From JABFRJ01 sp963847145 (GTDB lineage: Bacteria > Pseudomonadota > Alphaproteobacteria > Rhizobiales > Hyphomicrobiaceae): a stretch of DNA of 64,000 bases. Positions within the stretch are counted from its first letter, which is position 1. The number at the start of each line of letters is the position of its first letter. The position numbers and the translations under genes were made by a program. The notes under the pieces are model-generated. The model was not told the DNA's origin. It saw only the letters and a program-made list of their open reading frames with translations, and searched no databases. The stretch spans positions 62,001-126,000 of the forward strand of contig CAWJYN010000004.1 of the NCBI GenBank assembly GCA_963847145.1, given 5' to 3'. Shown here piece after piece: positions 41,571-50,248 of this stretch.

Positions 41571-43465
41571 GCGTTACCTCCCGCAATTCCGAGCGCTTTC
41601 TGGATCGTAGCCAGGGTGACGATCATATCGCCACCGGCAGCGATGAAGCCGTCGATGCCGGCTGCCTTGAGAGCGGCCTCCTGGTCCCTAGGACGGCCGG
41701 CCAGATACAGCGCTTTGGCACCTGCTGTCTTGAGCAACGACGCCGTTGCCTCGCCGAGTTCGCTGTAGGTGTCATCGGCGCCGCACAAGCATGCGATCGT
41801 TGCGCCACTGGCCCGGAATGCTTCGCCGGCGTCTTGGCTCTGCAGCAGCGGTGCGCTTTGGACGCTCTCGATGCCTCCAGCGGCGAGGAAATTACTGATC
41901 CAGGTGGCACGGGCGGCATGCGACGCGAGCGGGCCGAGGCAGGCGAGGAAGACGTGCGGCGCGGCGCCAGTTTTGGCAGTGTGCGCATCAGCGGCATCGC
42001 GCAAACGCTCGAACGGTGCGGCGGGGCGGAAGGCTGCTAGCGGCGCAACGCGGTGGCCCTTCGATGGTGCGCTGGTGGGCAGCGCTGGCCAGCCCACGAC
42101 CTTGACGCCGTCGTCGCCCAAGCGCGGAAATGCACTGGTGCCTGTCAACGCGACCTTGCCAGTGGCGATGTCTTTGGCCCTGGCAATGGCCGTGGCGGCA
42201 ATTTCGCTCTGGAACGTGCCAGCGGCGAGGACGGCTGCCAGCCCGCCAGCCGCTTCGATCTTCTGGAATTGAGTCCACGCCGCTCGGGCAAGATCGGCCG
42301 TCAAGGTCTCGACCGCAAAGCTACCCGCGGCCGGATCGGCGACGCGGCCGAGCGCGCTTTCCTCCATCAGCACAATCGAGGTATTCCGCGCCATCCGCCG
42401 GGCGAACGCGTCGGGCTGGCCGAGCGCCCAGGTGTAGGGCAGCACCGTGATGGCCTGCGCGCCACCCATGGCAGCCGTGGCGCAGGCCATGGTGGTGCGC
42501 AGCATGTTCACCCACGGATCGCGGCGGGTCATCATCGGCGTGGACGTTTCGGCGGCGAGTGTTATGGCAGTCGCAGCCTGAGGTGCCCCGCACGCCTCCG
42601 CGACCCGGGCAAAGAGACGCCGAGCAGCACGGAGCTTGGCGAGCCCCATCAATTGGTCAGCATCGACGGCAAGCGTGATCGCAATTTTGGGCAGCGCTTG
42701 TGCGGGCGAAATCCCCGCGGCCTCGGCACTGCGCAGATACGCGACGATGGTGGCCAGCACGGCTGCCAGCTCTTGGCCTTCGCTGGCACCGGCCGAGTGC
42801 CATACAGGGCCGTGGGCCGCGAGGGCCGTGACACCCGGCAGCGGCAACGTCTGCCGGAGCAGGCCGATTGAATTGCGCAAGGCAACATCCAGCGCGGTAT
42901 CCAGGCCGCCTGTCGCTGCCAGCGTGCCGAGCGGGTCATCGTTGAATGCGCCACGCTGTTGGGTAGGCGCGAGGCCGCGTGACGCCCACAACGCCATCAA
43001 GCCCTGCGCGGCTACCCCGGTGTTTTCGCCTGCGCGCAGCGCGATCGGGCAGACATCCAGCAATACGGCGTCGAGCGCGCGGGCGATGTCGGCCGCGCGC
43101 GGGGCGAGGCCAGTCTGGCCAGGTGCCGAGAATTGCAGCGTGATCGATGACGCGCCGCCGGCCAGGTCTTCTAGGATGGCGGCGTTGATCGTTGCGGGAT
43201 CGGCACCTGCATGCAGCTGCCGGATGTCCCATGCACGTCCATCGTCGCTGCGGGGCGGCATGCCAATGGCTGCGACGTCTGCCGGCCGGCTGGCGTACAA
43301 CGGCTCGATCCGCACGCCATCCGCCGTGCGCGCCACCAGCCGCCGATCAAAGTCGGCGCCTTTTAACGCCTTATCGATCAGCCGGCGCCACAGCGCGTGA
43401 TCGGCCGCGGGGAAATCAGCGGCAAGGGCCGTTAGGGCAGCGGGGGGGGCAGCAGGGTCAGCCAT
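41567..43465 (-). CDS. mutA: Methylmalonyl-CoA mutase small (beta) subunit
   Basis: A 632-residue protein. The N-terminal barrel domain follows the mutase family, with GIEPLY-like RIEPLYASRPADVAAIG, SGTSEGQE-like AGASEGQELAAVLATI, and TSTPMMTRRDPWVNMLRTTM. The C-terminal Rossmann-like B12-type domain lacks the DxHxxG cobalamin motif, as expected for the non-catalytic small chain of heterodimeric mutase. The partner mutB encodes the cobalamin-binding large chain and normally follows immediately. Here the next gene is a GNAT acetyltransferase and then hemH, so mutB must be elsewhere. The pathway is propionyl-CoA or methylmalonyl-CoA conversion to succinyl-CoA. Confidence 0.88.
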   Translation of the reverse strand: MADPAAPPAALTALAADFPAADHALWRRLIDKALKGADFDRRLVARTADGVRIEPLYASRPADVAAIGMPPRSDDGRAWDIRQLHAGADPATINAAILEDLAGGASSITLQFSAPGQTGLAPRAADIARALDAVLLDVCPIALRAGENTGVAAQGLMALWASRGLAPTQQRGAFNDDPLGTLAATGGLDTALDVALRNSIGLLRQTLPLPGVTALAAHGPVWHSAGASEGQELAAVLATIVAYLRSAEAAGISPAQALPKIAITLAVDADQLMGLAKLRAARRLFARVAEACGAPQAATAITLAAETSTPMMTRRDPWVNMLRTTMACATAAMGGAQAITVLPYTWALGQPDAFARRMARNTSIVLMEESALGRVADPAAGSFAVETLTADLARAAWTQFQKIEAAGGLAAVLAAGTFQSEIAATAIARAKDIATGKVALTGTSAFPRLGDDGVKVVGWPALPTSAPSKGHRVAPLAAFRPAAPFERLRDAADAHTAKTGAAPHVFLACLGPLASHAARATWISNFLAAGGIESVQSAPLLQSQDAGEAFRASGATIACLCGADDTYSELGEATASLLKTAGAKALYLAGRPRDQEAALKAAGIDGFIAAGGDMIVTLATIQKALGIAGGNA

Positions 43466-43665
43466 GGGGCAAGTCCAAACGGGAACGTAACGTGGTGCCT
43501 AACGCAACCCGGCGCAGGCGCAAAGCCCTGCGATGGTTCGACTGCGTGCCAACAGCAGTAACTCAAGCGTCATTTTGCGGCTCAAATTCCTCTGTAAACC
43601 CCTTGGCACGCGGGCTAGGATGGGGCATCCCCGTCGAAATGTGCTTTCTAGCTTGGGAGTTGCCC

Positions 43666-44481
43666 GTGCGCCTCGCTTCAGTCCTTCGATCTGCAATGGC
43701 CGTGGGCATAGCTGCGCTGTGGATGGGTGATGCGTCGGCCCAGGACCGTAACCGGCAGTCGGCCAGCCAGTTCGCCAAGGCGCCGCCTGCGCCGCCTCAA
43801 AGCAAAGTCGAGCTGGCGGCCACCAGCTTCCAGTTCCCGGTTGGTTCACTCGTCATCGTCAACAACGAACGCCGCCTTTACTACATCACCGGTCCGGGTC
43901 AGGCCGTGCGCTACCGCGTCGCCGTCGGCAAGAACGAAGAGCTGTGGATGGGTAAGACGTTCGTCGCAGCCAAAGTGGTCGATCCCAAGTGGATCCCCGT
44001 CAACGGCGACGACCCCGTCGAAGGCGGCGATCCCGCCAACCCGCTCGGCAAACGCGCGCTCTATCTGGATTGGTCGCTGCTGCGCATTCACGGCACGCCC
44101 TCACGCGGCAGCATCGGCAGCGCCACATCGAACGGCTGCATCCGCATGCTCAACGAAGACGTGCTCGACCTGTTCGAACGCGTCCACTTCGGCGCACCGG
44201 TGTTTGCGATTCGCTCGTGGAAAGAAGCCTCGCTATTCAACGAAGTGAAGGTCGGCGAGAAAGTCTATCACGACCCCGAAGCGCATCGTGATGCCGTGGA
44301 GAGCTTGCAAGAGCAACTCCGCGAACGCGCCGCCGAAGGCCGTGACCGTGACGCCAACGCCCGCAGCAGCCAGCGCCCCAAAACCACCATCGCCAGCACA
44401 GCACCGCGCCCGCGCGTCAACGGGCAGTTCGCCTCGGGGTATACGTCGAGCCGTTCAGCGTTAGGGCGTGGGCAGTATTGA
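43666..44481 (+). CDS. L,D-transpeptidase (YkuD/ErfK type), exported
   Basis: A 271-residue periplasmic enzyme that cross-links peptidoglycan or links proteins to it. A signal peptide (LRSAMAVGIAALWMGDASA) is followed by the YkuD domain: PVGSLVIVNNERRLYYITG, then GKNEELWMGKTFVAAKV and IHGTPSRGSIGSATSNGCIR, with the catalytic Cys in SNGCIRM. A C-terminal Arg-rich tail is disordered. The GTG at 43666 was preferred: GGGAG lies about 6 bases before it, and it begins exactly at the signal peptide. A frame open from 43192 runs antisense to mutA and is rejected. It is divergent from the mutase gene. Confidence 0.88.
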   Translation: MRLASVLRSAMAVGIAALWMGDASAQDRNRQSASQFAKAPPAPPQSKVELAATSFQFPVGSLVIVNNERRLYYITGPGQAVRYRVAVGKNEELWMGKTFVAAKVVDPKWIPVNGDDPVEGGDPANPLGKRALYLDWSLLRIHGTPSRGSIGSATSNGCIRMLNEDVLDLFERVHFGAPVFAIRSWKEASLFNEVKVGEKVYHDPEAHRDAVESLQEQLRERAAEGRDRDANARSSQRPKTTIASTAPRPRVNGQFASGYTSSRSALGRGQY

Positions 44482-44683
44482 AGGGGTACAGCGGAATTTT
44501 GTAAGTGGCCTGCCGACCGCCACAAGGCGTAGTCCGCTCGGCTATCGATTTCGACAAGAATAAGAGAGGAATGCCGTTGTCGGCTTTGGGCCAACAAGAA
44601 ACTTAAAAACCTGCAAGTGCATCACCTGGAAGCGGTCGTAACGCTGCAGGAGGGGCAACACGACAAGGCCGTGAATGTCGCGC

Positions 44684-45157
44684 TTATTTTGAAGGTGCCT
44701 GGTCGCAGCTCCGGCATAGGCCCTGGACTTCCACCAGCACGCTCTCGGCGCTAAAGCCGCGACGGCTTGCTTGGCTCTTGATGCTTGCCAAAACACCTCG
44801 TCCATCAATTTCGGCAACATGCGCGCAGTTGCGGCAAACGAGCGCCACCTGCCGGCCAAGTGCATGATCGCCATGGCAGGCGTAGTAGGCTTGGCGGCTC
44901 TCGAGTTTGTGGACGACGCCGATGTCCATCAGGCTATCGATGATCCTGTAGACGGACACTGGTGCCAGCCGCCGGCCATCTTTCTTGGCAATCCGCTCCA
45001 CAACTTCGTAGGCGCCGACCGCGTCATGTGACGAGGCAATTGTCGCGAGCACCTGACGTCTCAGCGGCGTCATCTTCATGCCGCGCGCTGCAAACCCAGC
45101 GTCAGCCCGCGCTTCGACGCCGGACATGCAGTTTTTGTGGTCGTGCTTATGTGCCAT
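44684..45157 (-). CDS. zur: Fur-family zinc uptake regulator (Zur)
   Basis: A 157-residue regulator. The winged helix is KMTPLRRQVLATIASSHDAV to SVYRIIDSLMDIGVVHKLES. Metal-binding elements are HGDHALGRQVALVCRNCAHV and the C-terminal GLCRSCDQ, giving two CxxC pairs typical of the structural zinc site. The His/Asp-rich start HKHDHKNC also fits Zur. It binds zinc and represses uptake genes. It lies downstream of the ZrgA and TonB-receptor genes on the same strand (136-bp gap to ZrgA), consistent with a zinc-response locus that includes its own regulator. Zur rather than Fur is inferred from this context. Confidence 0.88.
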   Translation of the reverse strand: MAHKHDHKNCMSGVEARADAGFAARGMKMTPLRRQVLATIASSHDAVGAYEVVERIAKKDGRRLAPVSVYRIIDSLMDIGVVHKLESRQAYYACHGDHALGRQVALVCRNCAHVAEIDGRGVLASIKSQASRRGFSAESVLVEVQGLCRSCDQAPSK

Positions 45158-45293
45158 ATTTAGCGCTTACCTGAATCGTCGCAATTTTTGTACCAATACA
45201 AGCATTGCTGCCAGGATAGATGCGAGCATGCACGCTGCGATATTGCACGCCATGGCCGTCGTCACAATCGCCGCGGCTGTGCATGACCCACGG

Positions 45294-45857
45294 TCATTTA
45301 AGAACGAGGGTCGGTGAGGCAGCGTTGACTTCGTATTGCTGTTGCGTGCCACCAACGATTGTCACTGTTAGTTTCTTGGCGCCGGGGAAGCTCTTGAAAT
45401 AGGGGAATTGGATGGATTGGAGTTTTTCTGGAGACTTGCAGGTGAGCGCGTAGTCCGCGTCGAAATCGGCATGCTTCGGCTCCGCCGCTGCGGGCTTCTG
45501 GTCAGTAGCTCTTTTGGTAGGCTCATTCTTAGCCTCGCCAGTGTCGAACTTCACTTCGGCCGACTTGACGACACAGCCAGCTGCGGCGGGCACGACGAAA
45601 AGAGTGAGCGGGCGGGCGAGTTGCCTTTTCGCAGTCGCGACCGCTCGACGTTGATCGGCGGACTTCGGTTCGTGTTCAAAGCCGACAATGTCGTGGGCGG
45701 GCGCATTGAGTTCCATCGTCACCGTGCTGCCATCAATGGCGATATTCAACGTGCCGGCACCGTGGACATGCGGTGGCAGCTCGCGGCGCTGTTCTTGGGC
45801 ATATGCCAGCGGCGAGGCCAAGGCGGCCGCGAGTGTAACACTCATCAACGTGCGCAT
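45294..45857 (-). CDS. DUF2796/ZrgA-type periplasmic zinc uptake protein
   Basis: A 187-residue exported protein with signal SVTLAAALASPLAYA. The mature start HVHGAGTLNIAIDGSTVTME with PPHVHG is the DUF2796 signature; this family includes ZrgA of Vibrio, a zinc-regulated periplasmic zinc-binding protein linked to ZnuABC. A second conserved part is ADYALTCKSPEKLQSIQFPYFKS in pieces. The middle carries a Lys/Glu/Thr/His-rich segment. It sits between the TonB-receptor and zur genes on the same strand. Zinc binding is predicted from family and context, with HVHG as likely ligands. No ABC transporter is present in the window. Confidence 0.83.
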   Translation of the reverse strand: MRTLMSVTLAAALASPLAYAQEQRRELPPHVHGAGTLNIAIDGSTVTMELNAPAHDIVGFEHEPKSADQRRAVATAKRQLARPLTLFVVPAAAGCVVKSAEVKFDTGEAKNEPTKRATDQKPAAAEPKHADFDADYALTCKSPEKLQSIQFPYFKSFPGAKKLTVTIVGGTQQQYEVNAASPTLVLK

Positions 45858-45956
45858 AGTTTCAACTCCATTGTTTGCTGAGTCATTTTAAAGGTCGATC
45901 GGTGTCGGTATCCAGCAGGCTGTCTATCCCACGGTCTCGAGCGCAACAACCGCACT

Positions 45957-48188
45957 CTAGAACCGCATAACGCCGTACAGCTTCACGCCTCTTCCTGGTT
46001 GAAGCACCTCGTCCTTCTTGAACGAAACGTGGTTGCGTACGTCCTCGTTCAGCAGGTTCTCCCCTTTGAGGCCGATGGTCATCTCTGGGGTGATGCGCCC
46101 GATGGACGCGAGCTTCCAGGTGTAGCTGGCTTCGGCGCTCAAGAGGAAATAGCCGTTGGTGGGTGTTTCGCTTTCTGCAAGGTGGTTTTGGTCAAAGGCG
46201 CGCAAGCCTTTCACGCGCGCCAGCCAGTTAGCGTCGCGGTAGTAGACGCCGCCGCCGACCCGATGCGGCGGAATGCGCGGAACATAGCCGTCACCATCAA
46301 AGCGCGCATGGACGAAATCATACTGGCCCTCGATGCCCCAAACTCCGCGCCAAACCGGTGCAAGGTCGTATTGTGCGCCCAGTTCGACGCCATAGAATGT
46401 TGCCTTGCGCTGCTCGAACACGAGCTGCTTCAGCTCTGCGTCGACACCGCAACTATCAAGCGTCGCGCCGCACTCCACGCCAGTCAGCCGCTTGAAGATG
46501 AAGCCGTCATACTTGGTGTAGAAAGCGCTTGCGTCAAATCGGAGATCGCCCAAGGCACGGTTCAGACCAAACTCGATCGTCCTGGCCTTTTCTTTCTGTA
46601 GAAACGGATTGCCGATTTCGAACGTGCCCGTTGCTTCATGAGCGCCCTTGGAGAACAGCTCTCCAGCATCAGGCGCACGCTCCACGTACTGCCCCGTGAT
46701 CCGCGCAACGACGCCAAGCGGCAACTGATAAAGTGCACCAAGGTTGGCGCTTGCCGGCTTGAATTGACGCTCGCCTACGAACAGTGTCGGAGCCGTCGGG
46801 TCGACCACATCCGCGAAGCCCGTGCCGCCGACAATCGTTTGCTCGATGCGCGCCGCTGCTTGCAGCCGCAGGTTTCTCGTTGCCTGCAATTCCTCAAAAA
46901 TGAACGAGGCCAGCGACCGGGTCCGAGCAGGCTCAAGCAGGCTATCGCCTTCAAAGCTTAGGCCGGTCGTTGTCCGGTCACCGATCTGGACGCCGACTGC
47001 GCCGCGCAGTTCGCCGAAGGCCGTCTTCAAAGCCGCATGCTGAATTTCAACGCGGCCCTCCTTCTCCTTATTGGTAAACCGCGATCCAATGTCAGCCACA
47101 CCGGCAAGTTCATTGTGCCGGTAATCTGTCGAGCCAAACCAATAGCGGATGGCTTCGATGCCGTGGTCACGCAACCTCCATTCGCCCTTTGAGGCGAACT
47201 TGTCTTGCGTCATGTCGATACGCTTGTTCTCAGCCACTGCTTGGGCACCTGGAATGCCATAGAGACTATTGAAGCGTGAAAACGAGACACCGACGAACCC
47301 GGCATTGCCGACGATAGACGTACCCACCGACAAGCCATCGCTGTCCACAAACGTGTTCGCTTGGCGGCCGTGCGGGGTATCGTAGTCCTTAGCACCGCGC
47401 GCGAATGCGTCGGCGTGCACGACAATGTTGCCTGCCCCGCCAGTGACGCTGAAGGCACCATCCTTGCCACGATCCACCGATGTCAGGCCTCCACTGACAC
47501 TGCCCGTCCAACCATTGCGCGGAATGGTTTTTGGAATGCGGTCATTGCTCGAAGAGACAACGCCGCCGATAGCTTGCGATCCGTAGCGCAACGTGGCGGG
47601 GCCGCGAATAATCTCAACCTGCTGTGCGGCATTCGGATCGATCGTGACCGCGTGATCTTCTGACAGGTTCGAAACGTCGTGAGTGCCGATGCCGTTTTCC
47701 TGCACGCGTACTCGATAGTTATCGAGCCCACGCACAATCGGCCGGCTGGCACCAGCGGCAAACGTCGAACCAGCCACGCCCGGCTTTGTCTGCAGCGTGT
47801 CGGTAAGTGTGCCGCCTTGCTGGGAAACAATCTCTCTGGATGTGACAACGGTGACTGGCGCAAAGGCGTTGTCGATCACAATCAGCGTGCCGGGAAGCGG
47901 AGCGCTGATGACTGGCGTGGCGACAGGAGCCGCTGCTGGAGCAGGCGTAGGCTGCGACGCGACCTGCGGCGCAGCGGCTTTCTTGGCGGGAACTGGTGCT
48001 GATTTAGCCTGCGCTGAAGCTGGCGCGGCAGCCACGGGGTCTGGCTGCGGCGCTGACGCGACCGGGCTTGGCGTGGTGACGGTCACCGTTGGCAGCTGGG
48101 TCTGGGCGTATCCAGCACTGCAGATGCCGAAAAGTGCAGTCAGCGCCACGGCGAAACGGCTCGGCCATTGAAGATAGTCACGAGACAT
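45957..48188 (-). CDS. TonB-dependent outer-membrane receptor, probable zinc importer (ZnuD-like)
   Basis: A 743-residue receptor with a signal peptide (FAVALTALFGICSAGYAQ). It has an unusual Pro/Ala/Lys-rich stretch from about 30 to 90 before the plug. The plug contains GGTLTDTLQTKPGVAGSTFA, RPIVRGLDNYRVRVQENGIG and ATLRYGSQAIGGVVSS. A 22-strand-like barrel ends in GVKLYGVMRF, with the aromatic terminal residue expected for BAM assembly. Neighbours ZrgA and Zur point to zinc as the substrate, as for ZnuD. The start at 48188 has GAGG 6 bases before it. Two similar 18-bp sites lie in the upstream region at 48206-48223 and 48287-48304. Confidence 0.88.
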   Translation of the reverse strand: MSRDYLQWPSRFAVALTALFGICSAGYAQTQLPTVTVTTPSPVASAPQPDPVAAAPASAQAKSAPVPAKKAAAPQVASQPTPAPAAAPVATPVISAPLPGTLIVIDNAFAPVTVVTSREIVSQQGGTLTDTLQTKPGVAGSTFAAGASRPIVRGLDNYRVRVQENGIGTHDVSNLSEDHAVTIDPNAAQQVEIIRGPATLRYGSQAIGGVVSSSNDRIPKTIPRNGWTGSVSGGLTSVDRGKDGAFSVTGGAGNIVVHADAFARGAKDYDTPHGRQANTFVDSDGLSVGTSIVGNAGFVGVSFSRFNSLYGIPGAQAVAENKRIDMTQDKFASKGEWRLRDHGIEAIRYWFGSTDYRHNELAGVADIGSRFTNKEKEGRVEIQHAALKTAFGELRGAVGVQIGDRTTTGLSFEGDSLLEPARTRSLASFIFEELQATRNLRLQAAARIEQTIVGGTGFADVVDPTAPTLFVGERQFKPASANLGALYQLPLGVVARITGQYVERAPDAGELFSKGAHEATGTFEIGNPFLQKEKARTIEFGLNRALGDLRFDASAFYTKYDGFIFKRLTGVECGATLDSCGVDAELKQLVFEQRKATFYGVELGAQYDLAPVWRGVWGIEGQYDFVHARFDGDGYVPRIPPHRVGGGVYYRDANWLARVKGLRAFDQNHLAESETPTNGYFLLSAEASYTWKLASIGRITPEMTIGLKGENLLNEDVRNHVSFKKDEVLQPGRGVKLYGVMRF

Positions 48189-48205
48189 AAGAACCTCTTT
48201 CCAAC

Positions 48206-48223
48206 GCAACAGTATTACATTAC
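48206..48223 (-). promoter_or_regulatory. Candidate Zur box, copy A
   Basis: On the minus strand this reads GTAATGTAATACTGTTGC, and it lies about 18 bases before the TonB-receptor start. It matches copy B (48287-48304) at 15 of 18 positions. Both resemble the general AATGT-type alphaproteobacterial zinc box. Assignment rests on similarity and the zinc-cluster context. Confidence 0.45.
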
Positions 48224-48252
48224 GTTAGAGGCGCGCAACCCTGATACTGCAA

Positions 48253-49123
48253 GTGGTCATCTCCGTGCCTCCTACCGTTTCCTTGAGCAATGTAACATTG
48301 TTGCATCATGTGCTTCCCGTCGAGCTTAGTTGCAACGGCGGTGGAGGTGAGGCTGCGACGGAAGTGGCACATGTGCGTGAGCGGCCGCAGCTGCCACGTA
48401 CGGGTTGGACGGCGCTGTCATTTGCGATTGCCATATCCATCGTAGTCCACACAATTTTGCTGGCTGCGCTGGTGGATACCAGCAACCCAAAACCGAGTGC
48501 GGGTGGGACCAACCTGGAGGCGATCGCGATTTCGATCGTCAGCGACGACAGCTTGACCACGGCGACTTCACACAGTTCGTCGGCCCCGGTGGCGCCACCG
48601 CCAAGTTCCGGCCAAGACGGACCGGAGCAACCAAACGACAAGCCAGTTGAGGTGTTCCCGCCGTCGTTGGAGAAGAAGCCGGACACGCTCGCGACGTCGA
48701 CCACTGACGATGCCGCCAAAGGGGTGAGCACGCCTCCGACACTGGAAAACCCACGCATCGCAACGGCTACCGCCGGCAGTGCGGAGCCAATGCAGACTGG
48801 GAATTGTATCAATTGGACCGACCAACGCATCCGGCGAGGGCGGCGCGAGCCAGGGCCAGATCGATGAGTTTGCCAAAAGCGTTGCAGTGGCACTCGCGCG
48901 TAGCCGGCCGAAAGGCGTTGGCCGACGGGGCCGCGTTGAGATCGAGTTCGTGCTGTCGGAGCAGTCTGGCGTGCTCGAAGTATCGCGGGTCGCAAACTCG
49001 AGCGGTCACGAGCGGTTGGATGCCATGGCCCTCGCCACCGTGAAGAAAGCGGTGTTTCCAACACCACCGCCACAGATGACACTGCGGCAGCTGACATTTC
49101 GCGTCCCATTTACGTTCGAGTGA
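48253..49123 (+). pseudogene. TonB-like energy transducer, frameshifted
   Basis: Two overlapping frames together make one TonB-type protein. The N-terminal frame (48253-48867) has the membrane helix LSFAIAISIVVHTILLAALV and a Pro/Ser/Thr/Lys-rich linker. The C-terminal frame (from about 48800 to 49123) has a TonB C-terminal domain, GRVEIEFVLSEQSGVLEVSR and SSGHERLDAMALATVKKAVF, ending FRVPFTFE. One extra base, perhaps in the GGG at 48799-48801, breaks the frame so that the first half stops at 48867. It may be a real pseudogene or a sequencing error. The function would be to energise the adjacent zinc receptor. The true start is probably GTG 48364 or 48373, after the candidate Zur box, rather than 48253. 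Confidence 0.72.
48287..48304 (+). promoter_or_regulatory. Candidate Zur box, copy B
   Basis: Reads GCAATGTAACATTGTTGC on the plus strand, containing the exact inverted repeat CAATG-TAA-CATTG. It lies between the divergent TonB-receptor and tonB-like genes if tonB starts downstream of it (GTG at 48364 or 48373), and could control both. Confidence 0.45.
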
Positions 49124-49263
49124 GCTTATCTGAAGTTCATTGGTTGGTGTCCGTTGCGTCGGCTTTGGCGCAGGGGATGTTGGTCGGGAGTGGCTCACAA
49201 GCGGGTGTTTGCATCACCTATTCTCTGGCATTTTTTACGGCTTCCTCCGCCCGCACCCCGCCC

Positions 49264-49725
49264 CTACCCCGCATACCCGAGCGGCAGCCGCGTCGTCTCT
49301 TTCACGCGATCCATCACGAACAACGATGACACGTCGAACAGGGGGACTTTGGCGATCAGGGTTTTGTAGAGCCGGTCGTAGGCTTTGACGTCGGGCAGCA
49401 CGGCGTGCAGCAAGTAGTCGACATCGCCGGTGGTGCGGTACGCGCCGATGATTTCGGGGATGCCGTGGATGGCGGCTTCGAACTTGGCCAGCCACTCTGG
49501 GTCGTGCTGGTTGGTGCGCACCGAGATGAACACGGTCAAGCCCACGTTGAGCTTGTCGGCGTCCAGCAGGGTCACCCGGCCGCGGATAACGCCGGCGTCT
49601 TCCAGCGCCTTGATGCGCCGCCAGCAGGCATTGCGCGACAGACTGACCCGCTCGCCGAGCGCATCCAGCGAGAGCGAGGAATCATTTTGGACAAGATCCA
49701 GTAAACGCTTGTCGATGTCGTCCAT
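49264..49725 (-). CDS. Lrp/AsnC family transcriptional regulator
   Basis: A 153-residue regulator. The N-terminal winged helix is DIDKRLLDLVQNDSSLSLDA and LSRNACWRRIKALEDAGVIR. The C-terminal RAM/effector domain contains VFISVRTNQHDPEWLAKFEA and GIPEIIGAYRTTGDVDYLLH, with the glycine-rich ligand-binding loop. Lrp-type proteins bind amino acids or related metabolites and often control amino-acid transport or metabolism. The target is not indicated by neighbours; the DUF6356 gene is divergent, with 133 bp between, an arrangement often seen for a regulator and its target. Confidence 0.92.
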   Translation of the reverse strand: MDDIDKRLLDLVQNDSSLSLDALGERVSLSRNACWRRIKALEDAGVIRGRVTLLDADKLNVGLTVFISVRTNQHDPEWLAKFEAAIHGIPEIIGAYRTTGDVDYLLHAVLPDVKAYDRLYKTLIAKVPLFDVSSLFVMDRVKETTRLPLGYAG

Positions 49726-49858
49726 CGTTTCGATAAACCTTGAGATAGAGGGATCATGTCCACATACATGGCTATCATTGGATGATAAATGGGAATTATT
49801 TCGATTTGTTCCGGGTTAATATTCCGCGTTCGTGTCCTTGAACCGACCCCGAGGCCCC

Positions 49859-50080
49859 ATGTCGAAACCGATTGCCCGCCTGTTCCTGGAGCACCCCCAC
49901 TCCGTGAACGAGACTTACGGCCAGCATTTCGGCGTCGCCATGGGGTTCGGCCTCCGCCTCATCGGGGCGGGCCTCGCGGCCGTTATCCACGCGTTGATTC
50001 CCGCGCTTTTCAAGACGACTGCCAGCCAGGAGATACGGCGTCTTAACGCTGTTCTCGAAAGCCGCGGAAAAACGCACTGA
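49859..50080 (+). CDS. DUF6356 family small membrane protein
   Basis: A 73-residue protein that resembles DUF6356: LFLEHPHSVNETYGQHFGVA, then GLRLIGAGLAAVIHALIPAL and FKTTASQEIRRLNAVLESRG. The first part is hydrophilic; one membrane helix is present in the middle. The family is common in Alphaproteobacteria and has no known function. The ATG at 49859 has GAGG close upstream. It is divergent from the Lrp-type regulator. Confidence 0.75.
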   Translation: MSKPIARLFLEHPHSVNETYGQHFGVAMGFGLRLIGAGLAAVIHALIPALFKTTASQEIRRLNAVLESRGKTH

Positions 50081-50248
50081 GCGGCGTGCGCGCCGGCCGG
50101 CTCCCGGTTACGGGTGTCGTCGCGCACAAAAAAAAGAGTTCCTTGCGGTACATCGGGCGTTCACCCAGTGGGCCACACTCTGAGAACCATGGGCGATTCT
50201 TCCGCGAGCGCCCCAGGGGAATGAGTTTCGACGCAGGGGAGATGCCGC

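Noticed and set aside
43192..43665. N-terminal extension of the L,D-transpeptidase
   Set aside because: It lies largely antisense to mutA and precedes a good ribosome site and signal peptide at the GTG of 43666.
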